Source of the DNA: Charina bottae
Taxonomy: Eukaryota; Chordata; Lepidosauria; Squamata; Charinaidae
Length of the DNA: 64,000 nt
Reading direction: 5' to 3'
NCBI GenBank assembly: GCA_023362775.1
Contig: JALMGJ010000006.1
Coordinates: 57,433,001-57,497,000 of the forward strand
In this document: positions 10,901-21,794 of the stretch, one piece after another
Position numbering within the stretch: position 1 is the first letter of the stretch
How the letters are laid out: the number at the start of each line of letters is the position of its first letter
Translations under genes and position numbers: made by a program
Notes under the pieces: model-generated
What the model was told of the DNA's origin: nothing
The model's database searches: none
The model's input: only the letters and a program-made list of their open reading frames with translations

Positions 10901-12364
10901 TACTTGGTTTCTAACAGAATGGATTCTTTTTTTAAAATGTAGATACTGTATGGTCTTTCTCCTCTTGAGGCCACCAACTGGTACACATTGTTATTTGCCT
11001 CTAAAGTTGAATTAAGCATATTGAGTCTTGCCCTATGGTTTTAAACAATGGCAATTAATTAAAGTATGGCATGATTTAATTAGGGTTTTTGGGGAAATGG
11101 TGTGTTCCACATAGTGTTTTGGAAAAGATGATCAAAATCTAACTGCAGTGTTAATTATGAATGAAGACAGTAAATCAATATCTCTAAACAGTGATGGGGT
11201 CAAATAGAGCAGATTTTCAAAGGTGGGGACATGACAGAAAGACCAACCCACCTTCTATTTGCAAAAAAAAAAAAGCCTATTGTCAGTACATGGAAGATAC
11301 TGAATTATGACAGAAAGTTAATTTCTTAATTTTCCTGTTTGTTATTTAATATGCAAGTTAATTTAATTATCAAATAATAACATCATGGTTACACACACAG
11401 GCTAGATTCATACATCACACTAAGTCATGGTGTGACTAAGCTTGATCCATGTGCAGCCATTGTAGTTTGGTTAATGTTATTTGTGAACATAGCCAAATAT
11501 GTATTATTCAGCAAACCATGTCTTAATGTGATACGTATGTTACCATCACTATGTTAGACACAATAATCTTCAATTCGTTGATCTAAATAGGATCAAACTG
11601 TAGATAATATTTGGAAAAAAAAACAGTTGAGCTGTTCTCTGCCAATAGAACAGATTTTCCCCTATCACCAATCCAAATTCCTTTCAGTTAGCTGTTCTTT
11701 CCAAGATAATTTGCAGGACATATAGAAGCAGAAGGAAGAAAGCAAAGGGATGTCCTGTTAGAAAAGCAGCAGTTTGATAGAATATTACACAGTATAACAG
11801 AGAAGTACAAGGAGTTAACACCGCTTTGTGTTAATTCCTTATTGTAGTTGTCAATAGTGATCTATGCTGTCTGAAAATACTGAAAATTCTTTCACGTGTC
11901 ACAAAAACAATTTTTCAGCCAGATTTTCATTGTGATTGTGTTTCAGTTCTAGATTTGACCAAATGAGATTCAGTGTACCTTCTGATTTTGATAAATTACT
12001 TAAAACATTAGGTTTCAATTATGGAATATTGCATTATGAGTTGAGGAAAGAGGGTGCCATTGTTTTTTTTGTCTTTAATTTAATTTAATAGCCCACAGGA
12101 CAGTATGGCTTAATATGATACAAATTGCAGTAGTGTAGCAAACAACGTGGCCTGTCAATGTCTTATTTTGTAGAGTGTGTTACAGAATTTAATATAACTC
12201 TGTTTCTCGTTGTGTTTTATGCAATTGTCTTGCAGCAAGCCAAAATTGAAGAAGAGCAGCAAAAATCAACCCAAAATGCAGGGCAGCCCTCCACATCTGA
12301 TTCAAGACGACCACGCATCAAAAAAAGTGCATATTTTAGTGATGAGGAAGAACTTAGTGACTGA
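7833..12364 (+). CDS. ZCRB1: ZCRB1, zinc finger CCHC-type and RNA-binding motif protein 1 (complete coding region, 7 coding exons)
   Basis: Joining 7,833-7,916, 8,075-8,103, 9,834-9,945, 10,027-10,134, 10,407-10,519, 10,632-10,713 and 12,236-12,364 gives an uninterrupted 218-residue protein; human ZCRB1 is 217. Every intron is GT-AG and reading phase is kept at each junction. Domains: RRM at about 10-88, with RNP2 VYVSNL (12-17) and RNP1 KGVAFILF (51-58); CCHC knuckle C107-x2-C110-x4-H115-x4-C120; then a lysine-rich stretch (about 131-141), an acidic Glu/Asp run and a C-terminus ending [12 protein letters not shown]1 is a nuclear protein of the minor (U12-type) U11/U12 spliceosomal snRNP. The start is the first ATG of a reading frame opening straight into the RRM, 7 bases after an acceptor. 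Promoter: the CpG island near 2 kb. The domain-complete frame indicates a functional gene. Confidence 0.97.
8075..8103 (+). CDS. ZCRB1: ZCRB1 coding exon 2 (29 bp)
   Basis: A very small exon between acceptor CCTTTCCAG and donor GTGAGT. It encodes IFSKYGKVV plus two bases of the next Lys codon, part of the first RRM helix and second strand. Confidence 0.94.
8256..8540 (-). mobile_element. hAT-type nonautonomous element, copy C
   Basis: Termini CAGAGCTTTCCAAACT and AGTTTGGAAAGCTCTG; target duplication GTGTAGTC / GTATAGTC (8,248-8,255 and 8,541-8,548, 7 of 8 matching). The interior matches copy A in reverse orientation with a single unexpanded unit. Lies in ZCRB1 intron 2. Confidence 0.88.
9834..9945 (+). 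CDS. ZCRB1: ZCRB1 coding exon 3 (RNP1)
   Basis: The first base completes the split Lys codon. Encodes residues 39-75 including RNP1 KGVAFILF. Donor GTAAGT. Confidence 0.95.
10027..10134 (+). CDS. ZCRB1: ZCRB1 coding exon 4 (end of RRM, start of zinc knuckle)
   Basis: Encodes 36 residues (76-111), ending within the CCHC knuckle at CYECG before donor GTAAGT. Phase 0. Confidence 0.95.
10407..10519 (+). CDS. ZCRB1: ZCRB1 coding exon 5 (rest of CCHC knuckle, Lys-rich)
   Basis: Encodes [10 protein letters not shown], which completes the knuckle, followed by a [10 protein letters not shown] basic patch. Ends after two bases of an Ile codon, donor GTGAGT. Confidence 0.95.
10632..10713 (+). CDS. ZCRB1: ZCRB1 coding exon 6 (acidic segment)
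   Basis: Opens with a run of seven GAA codons, a trinucleotide repeat that could vary in length, then encodes [14 protein letters not shown]. Donor GTACTA is weak. Confidence 0.93.
10714..12235. other. ZCRB1 last intron, mostly featureless
   Basis: A 1.5 kb intron. Around 11,400-11,545 a stretch with ATGGTGTG and CCATGTCTTAATGTG has the look of an old palindromic DNA transposon fragment, without recognisable ends. Nothing else recognised. Confidence 0.4.
12236..12364 (+). CDS. ZCRB1: ZCRB1 coding exon 7 (C-terminus and stop)
   Basis: Acceptor GTCTTGCAG, then 42 codons ending SDEEELSD and TGA at 12,362-12,364. The Ser-Thr-Ser patch and RRPRIKKS motif are typical of the ZCRB1 tail. Confidence 0.95.
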   Translation, partial: QAKIEEEQQKSTQNAGQPSTSDSRRPRIKKSAYFSDEEELSD

Positions 12365-12595
12365 TGTAAATATTATGTAAATATATTTTATGGAATAAGA
12401 TTACTGTTGTTAACCATGATCTCTCTACCCTTGTAATTAAAATGTAACTTGAAAGCACCAAATATATATAGTATTGTGTGTTTATGGGGGAAACAGTAGT
12501 TTTCAAGATTATTCTAATATTTAAAATAATTGACAAATTGTTTCTGTAGATTCTCAAATACATTTTAATAAAAATGCTTTTATTTCAATAATACA
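12365..12595 (+). other. ZCRB1: ZCRB1 3' untranslated region with poly(A) signal
   Basis: AT-rich sequence after the stop, with AATAAA at 12,567-12,572; cleavage is expected 10-30 bases later. No other clear signal lies closer. Confidence 0.75.
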
Positions 12596-12639
12596 CATTT
12601 TAATATCTATTTCAGAAAAAGCGTGTACCTGGAAGTAAG

Positions 12640-12910
12640 TTCTGTTGTTTGTTTATTTTTTTTAAGTTTACATCATTTATATACCACCCTAGCTGACTGA
12701 CTGTAGACAATATACATGAGCAAATAAAATTAAAGTCTATCTCAAAAATTAAAACAGTGCAGTAGAAAACCACATCGTAATAGAAGATGGGTGTCCTGCA
12801 ACTATCCTAGTGTCTGAAGTTTCAGCTGAAATGGAGTGGCCTAAGGCCATCCACAACATGAGGAGGATAGGAGCCAATTGCCCCTCTGGGGGTAATGTAT
12901 TCCCCAATGT
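12640..12910 (-). mobile_element. L2/CR1-type LINE 3' fragment
   Basis: Minus-strand 3' end: a T-rich start followed by ATATACCACCCTAGCTGACT and untranslated-type sequence like that in the larger L2-type copies here. No coding capacity. Assignment by resemblance only. Confidence 0.45.
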
Positions 12911-14011
12911 GGAATCGAGAGAGGTTTGCTCCCAGGTAAGTGAGTAATGGATTTTATTTTTTTCTGTGAGAAAAACTGTTTGAGTCAGGTTTGTGTTGCT
13001 CAGAGAAAAAGAAATAATTATTTATCCTGCCTTCTGAAGAGTATTTTTCTGGAGAATGCCTGCCTTTATTCCATATTCTCAGGCTATTTGTAATATGGAC
13101 AGGGCATGTTACTCTCTAGATCAGAGTAACATTATGGGGCAAAATATTTAACTTTTTCTTGTTTCAGGCTATAACCTGGATCAAAACAGATACTCAATAA
13201 GTCTTAGTTTTTTTCTTTTAACTAAGAAAGACAATAGGAGTTCCAGGTAACCAATGTCCTTAGTAGTTTGTTGCTTGGCTTTCAGATATCTTGGTGTTGA
13301 GGGCTAATCACAGCACTCCTTTTCTCAACTTTCCATCTTCTAGATGTGCTGAACTGCAGGGCTATGTTCAGTTCAGGAATAATTCAGAACACTTTACAAA
13401 GGAAGGGAGAGAGGGAGGAAGGGTTATAAGTCTTAGGGTTATCAGTCTGGTGACTTTGTTAGATTGGCTTAAGTGTTATCCTTTTGGAAAAAAAACTTGT
13501 ATTTAACTTAAATCTTTAGTATCCATAAAAACTGAGATATGAAGAGACTCAGAACTGCAAATGTCATGTATGATTTACAGAGAATGTCTTTAAAACAGAC
13601 TGTAGAGCAGTATGTAGATTTGTGCTGTAGAAACGAGCACACGCTAAAGCACAGTATGGGATGAGGTGGTGAGGGATTAATTTGAATCTGAATGAATTGT
13701 GCATCACCGAAAGAAGGGGGGCCAGTAGAAGGAATTTTATTTTCAAGCCTCTGAAAATTACAATAATCCCATTCTATAACTTTGTTGCATTACATGCTTC
13801 TTAAGTCACCAGTCATTAAAAGTGACACACAAAATGATGTGTGTTGTGCCCTTGATTTCAAGTACTTTGGAGAGTTTTGGATCCTTGCTCAAGATGGTTA
13901 GTAGCTTAACACTTACGCTTCGTTAATGGTAAGATCTGTGCCTTGCACTTACCTCAGTTGCGAAAGACCAGACGACTTGCGTTATTCAGAAATCGGTACA
14001 TATCATGTAAG
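12911..14011. other. Intergenic, no recognised feature
   Basis: No exon, RNA gene or transposon recognised between the ZCRB1 end and the L1 insertion. Confidence 0.4.
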
Positions 14012-14285
14012 GTAAAAATTTGTCTTTTTTTTTAATATATTTTATTAAGTTTTAAATATACATAGATAAAAGTTAGAAAAGGAAAAAGAAATACAAATCA
14101 AAGAAAGAAAGAAAAAGGGTGTAGTAAATTAAAAAGAAAAAGATGAAACATAGAAATTAGTCAACTTCCAATTTATCCCTGGTCATAGTACTGTATATTA
14201 AAAAATTAATCTTACATTACATTCAAATGTTACATTTATAACATTGAAAAACATTTCTTGTCTAATATATCAATTTATATATATT

Positions 14286-17200
14286 TTAATCTTCAAATCC
14301 CCATATAAGCTTTGCCCGTCCTGAATTTTGCAAATAGTCCATTAATGGTTTCCACTCTTTTAAAAAGTAATAATTTGAATTTTCTTTTAATAAACATGTC
14401 AATTTATCATTTTCTGCCATGTCCATCAATTTTAACATCCAGTCTTGTATTGTAGGTGTAGTCTGATTTTTCCAATTTTGTGCATATACAAGTCTTGCAG
14501 CTGTGATCATGTATTGCATGATTCCTGTAAATTGTTTTCCTATTTGTTCTTCTAACATTCCCAGTAAAAATAATTCTGGTTTAAATGGAACTCGAATTTG
14601 TAAAATATTTTGCATTAATAAGTGTATCTGAGTCCAAAATTTCTTTGCAATCTCACGTGTCCACCACATATGATAAAATGACCCCTCTTTTTTTTTACAT
14701 TTCCAACACAGGTTGGAAACATTCCCATACATTTTAGCTAATTTTTGTGGGGTCATATAACATCTGTACATCATCTTATAGAAATTTTCCTTCAAGTTGT
14801 AAGACAGAGTAAATTTTAATCCTTTAATCCACATACCTTCCCATTGTTGCATTTGAATATTATGACCAATATTTTTTGCCCATTTAATCATGCAATCTTT
14901 GACTTGTTCCTCTACCATTTCACCTTTTAACAATAATTTATACATTTTAGCAATTAAATGATCATCTGTCTCACAAAGTTGTATCTCAAATTCCAATTTA
15001 GTTTGTTCAAATTCAAATTCTTCTTTATCTGATTTAAATTTTTCTCCAAGTTGCATATAAGAGAGCCATTGGAAAGTATATCCTTCTAAAGCCAATTCTT
15101 CTTTTGATTTGGTTTTATATTGTCCTTGCTCTTTTTTAAAAAAGTCTTTATAAGTCAGCCATTTGTCTTTAACTCTTACTTTTGTTCTGTGAAATGCTTC
15201 TTGCGTGGAGATCCATAAAGGTCTTTTGTAACATAAAATTAATTTATTCCAAATTCTTAACAAAGATCTTCTAATATAATGATTTTTAAAGTCCACATTA
15301 ACTTTTACTTTGTCATACCACATATATCCATGCCATCCATATCTTAATTCATGACCCTCCAAATTCAATAATTTTTCATTTTTCAGAACTATCCATTCTT
15401 TAATCCATACCAAGCAGCAAGCAGCATAATATAACTTCAAATCCGGTAGACCTAGTCCGCCTCTTTCTTTTGAGTCTTGCAAGACTTTATATTTTATTCT
15501 TGGTTTCTTTCCTTGCCAAATAAATTTGGAAATATCCCGTTGCCATTGTTTAAAAGGTTCTTCTGATGCTAATATAGGTAGTGTTTGAAAAAGATATAAA
15601 ATTCGTGGCAAAATGTTCATTTTAATTACTGAAATTCTACCTAACAATGATAATTGTAGTTTTTTCCATTGATCCAAGTATTTTTTTAATATCTGTCCAG
15701 AGTGGAATATAGTTATTCTTAAACAACTTAACATTTTTAGATGTCAAATATACTCCCAAATATTTTACTTTTTCTTCCATTGAATATCCCGTTATTTCTT
15801 TCAATTTCTCTTGTTGATGATGATCCATATTTTTAGTCAAGACTTTAGTTTTCTGTAAATTCACTTTAAACCCTGCTAACGACCCAAAGTCTTTTAATTT
15901 CTGTATCAATAATTCAATTCCATCTAGTGGATTCTCCAAAGTAATGACTTAAGTCTTCAGCAAAGGCTCTTAGTTTATAAACTTCTTTTTTAACTCTAAT
16001 ACCATGAATACCATCATCTTGTCTAATATCTCTAAGTAACACCTCTAATACCAATATAAACAAAAGTGGAGATAATGGACAACCTTTTCTTGTACCTTTT
16101 TGAATTTCACATGGTTTACTAAATTCTCCATTAACAATTATTTTTGCAAATTGGGGAGTATATATTGATTTAGTCCACTTAGTAAAATTTCCTCCAAAAT
16201 TCGTATTTTCCAATACCTTAAACATAAATGGCCAGTTTAAATTGTCAAAAGCTTTTTCAGCATCTATAAATATCAAGGCCGCTTGTTTTTCATAATGTTG
16301 TTCCAAATATTCCAATACATCTAATATATTTCAGACATTGTCTCGAATTTGTCTCTTAGGTAAAAATCCAGCTTGATCTCGATGAATAAAGTTCTTAAGA
16401 ATATTTTTCATTCTTTCTGCCAGTATGGTTGTAAATATCTTATAATCATTATTCAATAAAGATATTGGTCTGTAATTCCTAGTTAGGGTCAAATCTTGTT
16501 GTTCTTTAGGGATCAATGTTATGTGGGCTTCTTTCCAAGTCTCTGGCATGATTCCTGTTTCCAAAATTGAATTCATAGTCTTCTGCAAAGGTAAACATAA
16601 TTCATCTTCGAAGCATTTATAATAAGCTGCTGAGAGGCCATCCGGTCCAGGTGCTTTTCCACTACTAATTTTCTTAAAGGCCTTTACCATTTCCTCTATT
16701 GTTATCGGGTTGTTTAATATTAATCTATGTTGATCGTTAAGAACAGTTAGCTTTTGTTTACTCAGATATTCATCAATATCAACTAGATTGACATCTTGTT
16801 TTTTATATAATTTTGAGTAGTAGTCGTGAAAGGCTTCCTGTAGATCTATATTATTCACCAAAACTTTCCCTTCATGTTGTATATTAACAATTAAATTCTT
16901 TTGTCTTTGTTTCCTCAATTTGTAAGCTAACCATCTACCTGGTTTATTTGCATGTTCAAAATATTTTTGTTTTGTAAATTTCATTCGAGTTTCTATTTCT
17001 TGTGTCAATATCACTGATAATTTGTTTTTGTAGAAATTTAATTTGAGTAAGCAAGGTATCATCCATTGGCTTATCTCTTAAACATAACTCTTTGTTTTTA
17101 ATTTCATCTAAAATCAATTGAATTCTCTCTTGTTTCTTTCTCCTCATTTGAGCATTATATTGAATAAAGTAACCCCTCATATATGCTTTACTGGCATCCC

Positions 17201-18000
17201 ATACAATCTGAATATTGGTGCCTTTGTTCGAATTCAGTTGAAAATATTCCCTTAACTTTTTTTTTGCATGCCTCAACTATATCATTTTTCCGAAATATTG
17301 ACTCATTTAATCTCCATCTAAATACATTCCTTTTTCCTTTAACAGTCAACATTACTGGATTATGATCTTGGGTAATATTTCAACTTTACTAATGTCCATC
17401 ATTTGACATCATGTCTATTCTGGAATGTGATTTAAATCTTTCTGAATAATGCATATATTCTCTAGAAGTCCCATTCATAAGTCTCCATATATCTTGTAAG
17501 TCCAACATCTCTTTTAAGTCAAAAAATGTTTGTGGCAATTTTCCCTGTGTACTCTTCACTTCTTTTTGTGATTGTCTATCCATCTTAGGGTAGATTACTC
17601 CATTCCAATCACCCATAAAACACCAATTTTCATAGGTTTGGTCAAAACGTTTGTCCATTAAATTTTTATAAAATACTCCTTTGTCCATATTTGGTGCATA
17701 AAGTCCAACAACTAATGTTTTAGTTCCTTGTATGTTAATTTCAACTGCAATATAACGTCCATCACAGTTAATATCAATTTTGGGTTTAACTTTGGTTGTA
17801 CATACAAAACTACCCCTTTCGTTTTTTTATTTCCAGCCGAAATAAATTCTTCTCCAAGTTGTTTACAAATCAAATACTTAGTGTCTTTTTTACAAATGTG
17901 AGTCTCTTGTAGACAAGCTATATCCAATCTGTTTTTTCAAAGAATGAAAATTTTTTCGCCTCTTCTGTGGTGAGTTGGCACCATTGATATTCCATGTCAA
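14286..18000 (-). pseudogene. L1 ORF2 (endonuclease and reverse transcriptase), broken
   Basis: Pieces in order on the minus strand: APE-type endonuclease with WNING (17,994-17,980), a frameshift, CLQETH (near 17,910) and MGDWNGV (near 17,610). Reverse transcriptase follows with SGKAPGPDG (near 16,650), RNYRPISLLN, DAEKAFD and KGTRKGCPLSPLLF. The active-site motif reads FAED instead of FADD (Glu codon at 15,958-15,956). The C-terminal 482-codon frame (15,734-14,286) is open and contains a Cys-rich segment (LCWKCKKKEGSFYHMWW). At least three frameshifts or stops separate the pieces. Confidence 0.88.
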
Positions 18001-18059
18001 ATATTTTTAATCCATAAGTGTTTTGATGTTTAAAAGCCTTTTTTCCGGTCCAGTCCTGC

Positions 18060-19048
18060 AGCTCCCAACGCAGATAAGTCTTCATTCGTCTCTTTGTCTT
18101 TTGGTATCTCCACTTTTTCTTCCAAGTCTCCAGATGCATCTTTCATATCTGTCTTATATTTCTCTAAAAATGCTTTTGCTTTTAATATGGAAGTTATCCT
18201 GAACCTTTGCCCTTTGAACATAAAGGATACACCTTCTAATCTCTCCCATCTAAATGAAATATTATTTTGCTTTAACTTTTCTGTAAAGAAGGAATAGTCT
18301 TTTCTTTTTCTTAATATTCTCAAAGATTTCTTTTAGTACAATTATTTCTTTTCCTTCTATATTTAATCCAGTATTGTAATGCTTCTTCAAAATTTCCTCT
18401 TTTATAACTTTTCTCACAAAATATATCAATATATCTCTAGGTACTTTCTTATCTCTAGCATAACGTGAATTAACTCTAAAAAATTTATCTATTTCCAAAT
18501 CTAGATCTTGTTCTTTTATCTCCAAAAATTTAGCTAATATAGAAAGAATCATTTCTCTTACGTTTTCATTTGGTTGTTCTGGAACTGCTCTCAATCTCAA
18601 GATATATTCCTTCTCTCTCATTTCTGCTAATGCAGTAATGTCTAAATTATATTCAAGTTCCTTAGTAACATCTTCTGATTTAGTCTCTAATTTTTGCATC
18701 TGCCCTTGCATATCTTTAAGTTCCCCTGACAAAATGTTCACAACTTCCTTTACTGTCTGTACTTCCTTTTTAAACTCCTGTTTAATCTCTTGAGTTATTT
18801 CTTTCTTCATTTCTTCCATCTTCTTATCTATTTTTTTATCTAAAGATGCAATTTGTTCTTCCATTTGTTTTGTACCATTGAATCTTCCATTTTCTTATTT
18901 AGTGATGCCATTGCTTCTAGGAGTTTTTTCATTTCTGATGGGGGGGCTCTATTGATGCTCCAGGTGTTGAAGAATCTGTTGAAGAATCTGTAGATGTCCT
19001 TCCAGTCTCTTTTTCTTTCTCTTTCCTCCTCGTTGCCAAAGATGCCAT
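18060..19048 (-). pseudogene. L1 ORF1 (coiled-coil RNA-binding protein), frameshifted
   Basis: The likely start is the ATG at 19,048-19,046 (MASLATRRKEKEK), giving a Ser/Thr-rich N-terminus. After a frameshift comes a heptad-rich coiled coil (MEEQIASLDKKIDKKMEEMK at about 18,864). Next is an RRM-like domain (YILRLRAVPEQPNENVREMI) as in L1 ORF1 proteins, then a second frameshift near 18,310 into the C-terminal domain (FRITSILKAKAFLEKYK). ORF1p packages L1 RNA as a chaperone. Confidence 0.85.
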
Positions 19049-20141
19049 AGTGTAAATAATTTCCCTGTAAGAGAAAAAAGAGAGAGAGAAGAAGGGGAAG
19101 ACAAAAAACAAAAAAAGGGCTAATAATTTTTTTTAAAAAAAATAGGAATAAAAACTGCAAAAATAACAATAGTCCTTTAAATATAGTTGTCAAAATAGAT
19201 AAAATATAGTCCATTAAAGTTATATATCCATATAAATGTAAGAGTAAAAGATAAAAGGGAACAAAGAGGCTTTTTTTTTCTATTGTAGACAAAATAATAA
19301 TAAAAAAGATAAACAATCCCAAGGTTTCTCACGCCAGCTTGTATCCACTCAGTCCAGCCATAAAAAATTAAAATGAACAGCTATCATAAAACCAGACACT
19401 CAGCAATCAAATTTCTGTACAAAAGAGATCTAGAAAAATCATGAAAATTCTATAAAGCAACTTATATAATCCCAAAAATATTCAAACACTTAAAGAAGAA
19501 AAGAAAAAAAAATTCATAAAAAAAATCACAAGTAGATAAAAGAAAGGATATTAAATCATTAATTCATTAATCCATAAAAAATTAAAATCTAGGCAAGATA
19601 GTCCCAAAAGAGAAGTACTTCCAATTGCAATAAGAGTAAAAACAAACCAAAATAGGAATAAAAAAAAGTCACTCAATCCATTTCAGGCAGAGTCATTTAG
19701 TCCCACCGTTTAAACAATCCTTTGGCAAGAAAGAAGTAAAACACCAGCATTTATAAGTCAAGTCCAGAGATAAATCTTAGATGTTAATAGGCAAGTAATA
19801 TTTAAAAATAAAAAGTGTATCTAAAAGGTTGGATGAGGAGCTACTTATCTTTTCTAGATTCACGGCTTCCGCAGAGCTTCATGTAAATTCCAGTCGCCTC
19901 TCACAGCTCCAATCTCCCTTCCCCCGTGGTGGAAATACAGGGGTCGGAAGAGAGCTGCTGATCCAGCGACCCTTGTGAACGATCTTCTGCTCACCCTCTC
20001 TTCGAGGGTGATTTTTCGGTGATTTTCTTCTTTTCAGAACCACTGCAAACAGAAAGCCGCGGAAACAAGGCTAGGAGCCTCCGTTCTTCGCTCCATTCAT
20101 TCCAACACCCGGAAGTGAAAGAACCGTAAAAATTTGTCTTT

Positions 20142-20699
20142 AATAAGAAAAGCTTTAGAAATTTCCAGAAAGTTGGAAATTTAATCAAGTCAGTTGTCCA
20201 TTACCATTCTTTTAGTAGATACTTTTAGGTACTTCATTTTTTTTTGTCACATAATTCACTGCTCTAAAAAAAACTAAACAGTTTCTGAAAATTGGAAGTG
20301 CAAAGTATGCATATTTCAGGATAAAGAATTGCAGGAAAATGTGGGAAACATGAATTCAGGTTTTGTATAGTTATCGTGTTCATATTTGGCCAGAAAATGT
20401 AATTATGCCTTGGAGCACTATTTTAATAAATGAACATTTTACATTAAAAATCTCATCTAGCTGATTCTGCTGTGTTTAGAGTATAACCTATTATCAGAAT
20501 ATACATTATTTTTCACTGTGACCCTGCTCTTGCCAGATTTGAATAATTAAAGTAAACATTAGGCTAGAAAACCTCTTATTTTCAGTTTGCTCCCCAGTGG
20601 CTTAACTGCAGACTTTTGAAACAGGACAAATGGAAAGAAGTTTCAAAAATATGCATGCTTGAACTATAGTTGAACTGGCAGACACATAACTTTGTAGGT
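20142..20699. other. Intergenic, no recognised feature
   Basis: AT-rich sequence with no recognisable exon or repeat. Confidence 0.4.
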
Positions 20700-20850
20700 T
20701 TTTCATATCCCTTATGATGGTGTTGAGATTGTTATCATTTTTATGGGTTTATTTTTATGAGGGGAATTATTATATGATGTTTGTAATTGTTAGCTACTCA
20801 GAGCCTTCAGGAATGAACAGCATACAAATATAGTAAGTAAATAAACTCTG
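20700..20850 (+). mobile_element. L2/CR1-type LINE 3' end
   Basis: An untranslated tail of the type TTTATTTTTATGAGG ... GTAATTGTTAGCTACTCAGAG ending AGTAAGTAAATAAA resembles the 3' ends of the other L2/CR1 copies in this window. Short and noncoding. Confidence 0.5.
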
Positions 20851-21302
20851 AGGAATGTCAAGAAAGACAGAGATCTGTAAACTGAGCAGTGATTGTGAAT
20901 GCTTCCATATCTGGTCTTGGCAAATCAACAGAGGTGTAGGCGTAGATTTACAGAGCTTTGTGGTTAGTGCCACATATAAAGCCTCATGTTGTGAAAGGAG
21001 CCACTTGGAGTGCTTGTGTTGAGGAATGGCTTCAGTAGCATATAAAGCTTTGGTGAGGGAGATAATTAAAAAGGATGGGAATATTAATGCACATGCACAG
21101 AAGAACTTCCAAGTTTATATACTCTGGTTATCACTGAACAGAAGAAGGTATTTTCAGTAGATCATAAACGCTGGCAGTGAGAAAAAAAGAAACCATTGAA
21201 ATGAAGCAGCTTTGGTGTCATGCCTGATGTTGCAAGTGGACAACAGAAAGTCTTTAGTTCAGCTTCCTCCCATTTGTATGCGGGGTTACATATCCTATAG
21301 TG

Positions 21303-21786
21303 CAGGGCTTTCCAAACTGTCACGACACAATACTGTGTCGCCTGGGGGGCCCAAGTGTGTCGTGTGACAAAGCTGCCACGTGGCGGCTGCCCTTCGAAAG
21401 GGCAGGCTCCGGGAACCCCGAAAATGCCCTCGGTTCCGGCAGGGAGGCAAACAGCCTTGTGCGTGCACACGCTGCCGGCCTTTCCGGCGCTCAGCTGATC
21501 CACGGGGAGAATTTCCACCCAGGTCCCCCCCCCGCGCCAATCAGCTGTGAGCCTGAAAGCCCAGCAGCATGCACGTGCAGGGAGGCTTTTCGCCTCCCTG
21601 CTGGAACTGAGGGCATTTTCGGGGTCCCCGGAGCCTGCCCTTTTGAAGGGGCAGCTGCTGCCACTATGGCGGCAACCCGGAAGCACCGGCGCTTCTGGGT
21701 TTTTGCGCACCACACTGGTGGCGCTTCCAGGTTTTTTTGGGCCGGCCGTTGGTGTGTCGCCAACGGCAAAAGTTTGGAAAGCCCTG
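21303..21786 (-). mobile_element. hAT-type nonautonomous element, copy D (484 bp)
   Basis: Termini CAGGGCTTTCCAAACT and AGTTTGGAAAGCCCTG; perfect 8-bp duplication CTATAGTG (21,295-21,302 and 21,787-21,794). The GC-rich interior contains a large imperfect palindrome around GAAAGGGCAGGCTCCGGGAA and its inverse. Overlapping frames of up to 235 codons here are by-products of base composition. Confidence 0.9.
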
Positions 21787-21794
21787 CTATAGTG

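Larger units (their letters stand above)
14028..20125 (-). mobile_element. Full-length, inactivated L1-type LINE (6.1 kb)
   Basis: A 16-bp target duplication GTAAAAATTTGTCTTT lies at 14,012-14,027 and 20,126-20,141, so the insertion is complete. On the minus strand the order is: 5' untranslated region (20,125 to about 19,049), ORF1 (19,048 to about 18,060), ORF2 with endonuclease and reverse transcriptase (about 18,000 to 14,286), a short 3' end and an A-rich tail. Both ORFs carry frameshifts, and the RT catalytic motif is altered, so it cannot move on its own. It may still be the sequence type that mobilised the two ORF2-less elements at 49.1 and 58.0 kb. Confidence 0.93.
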
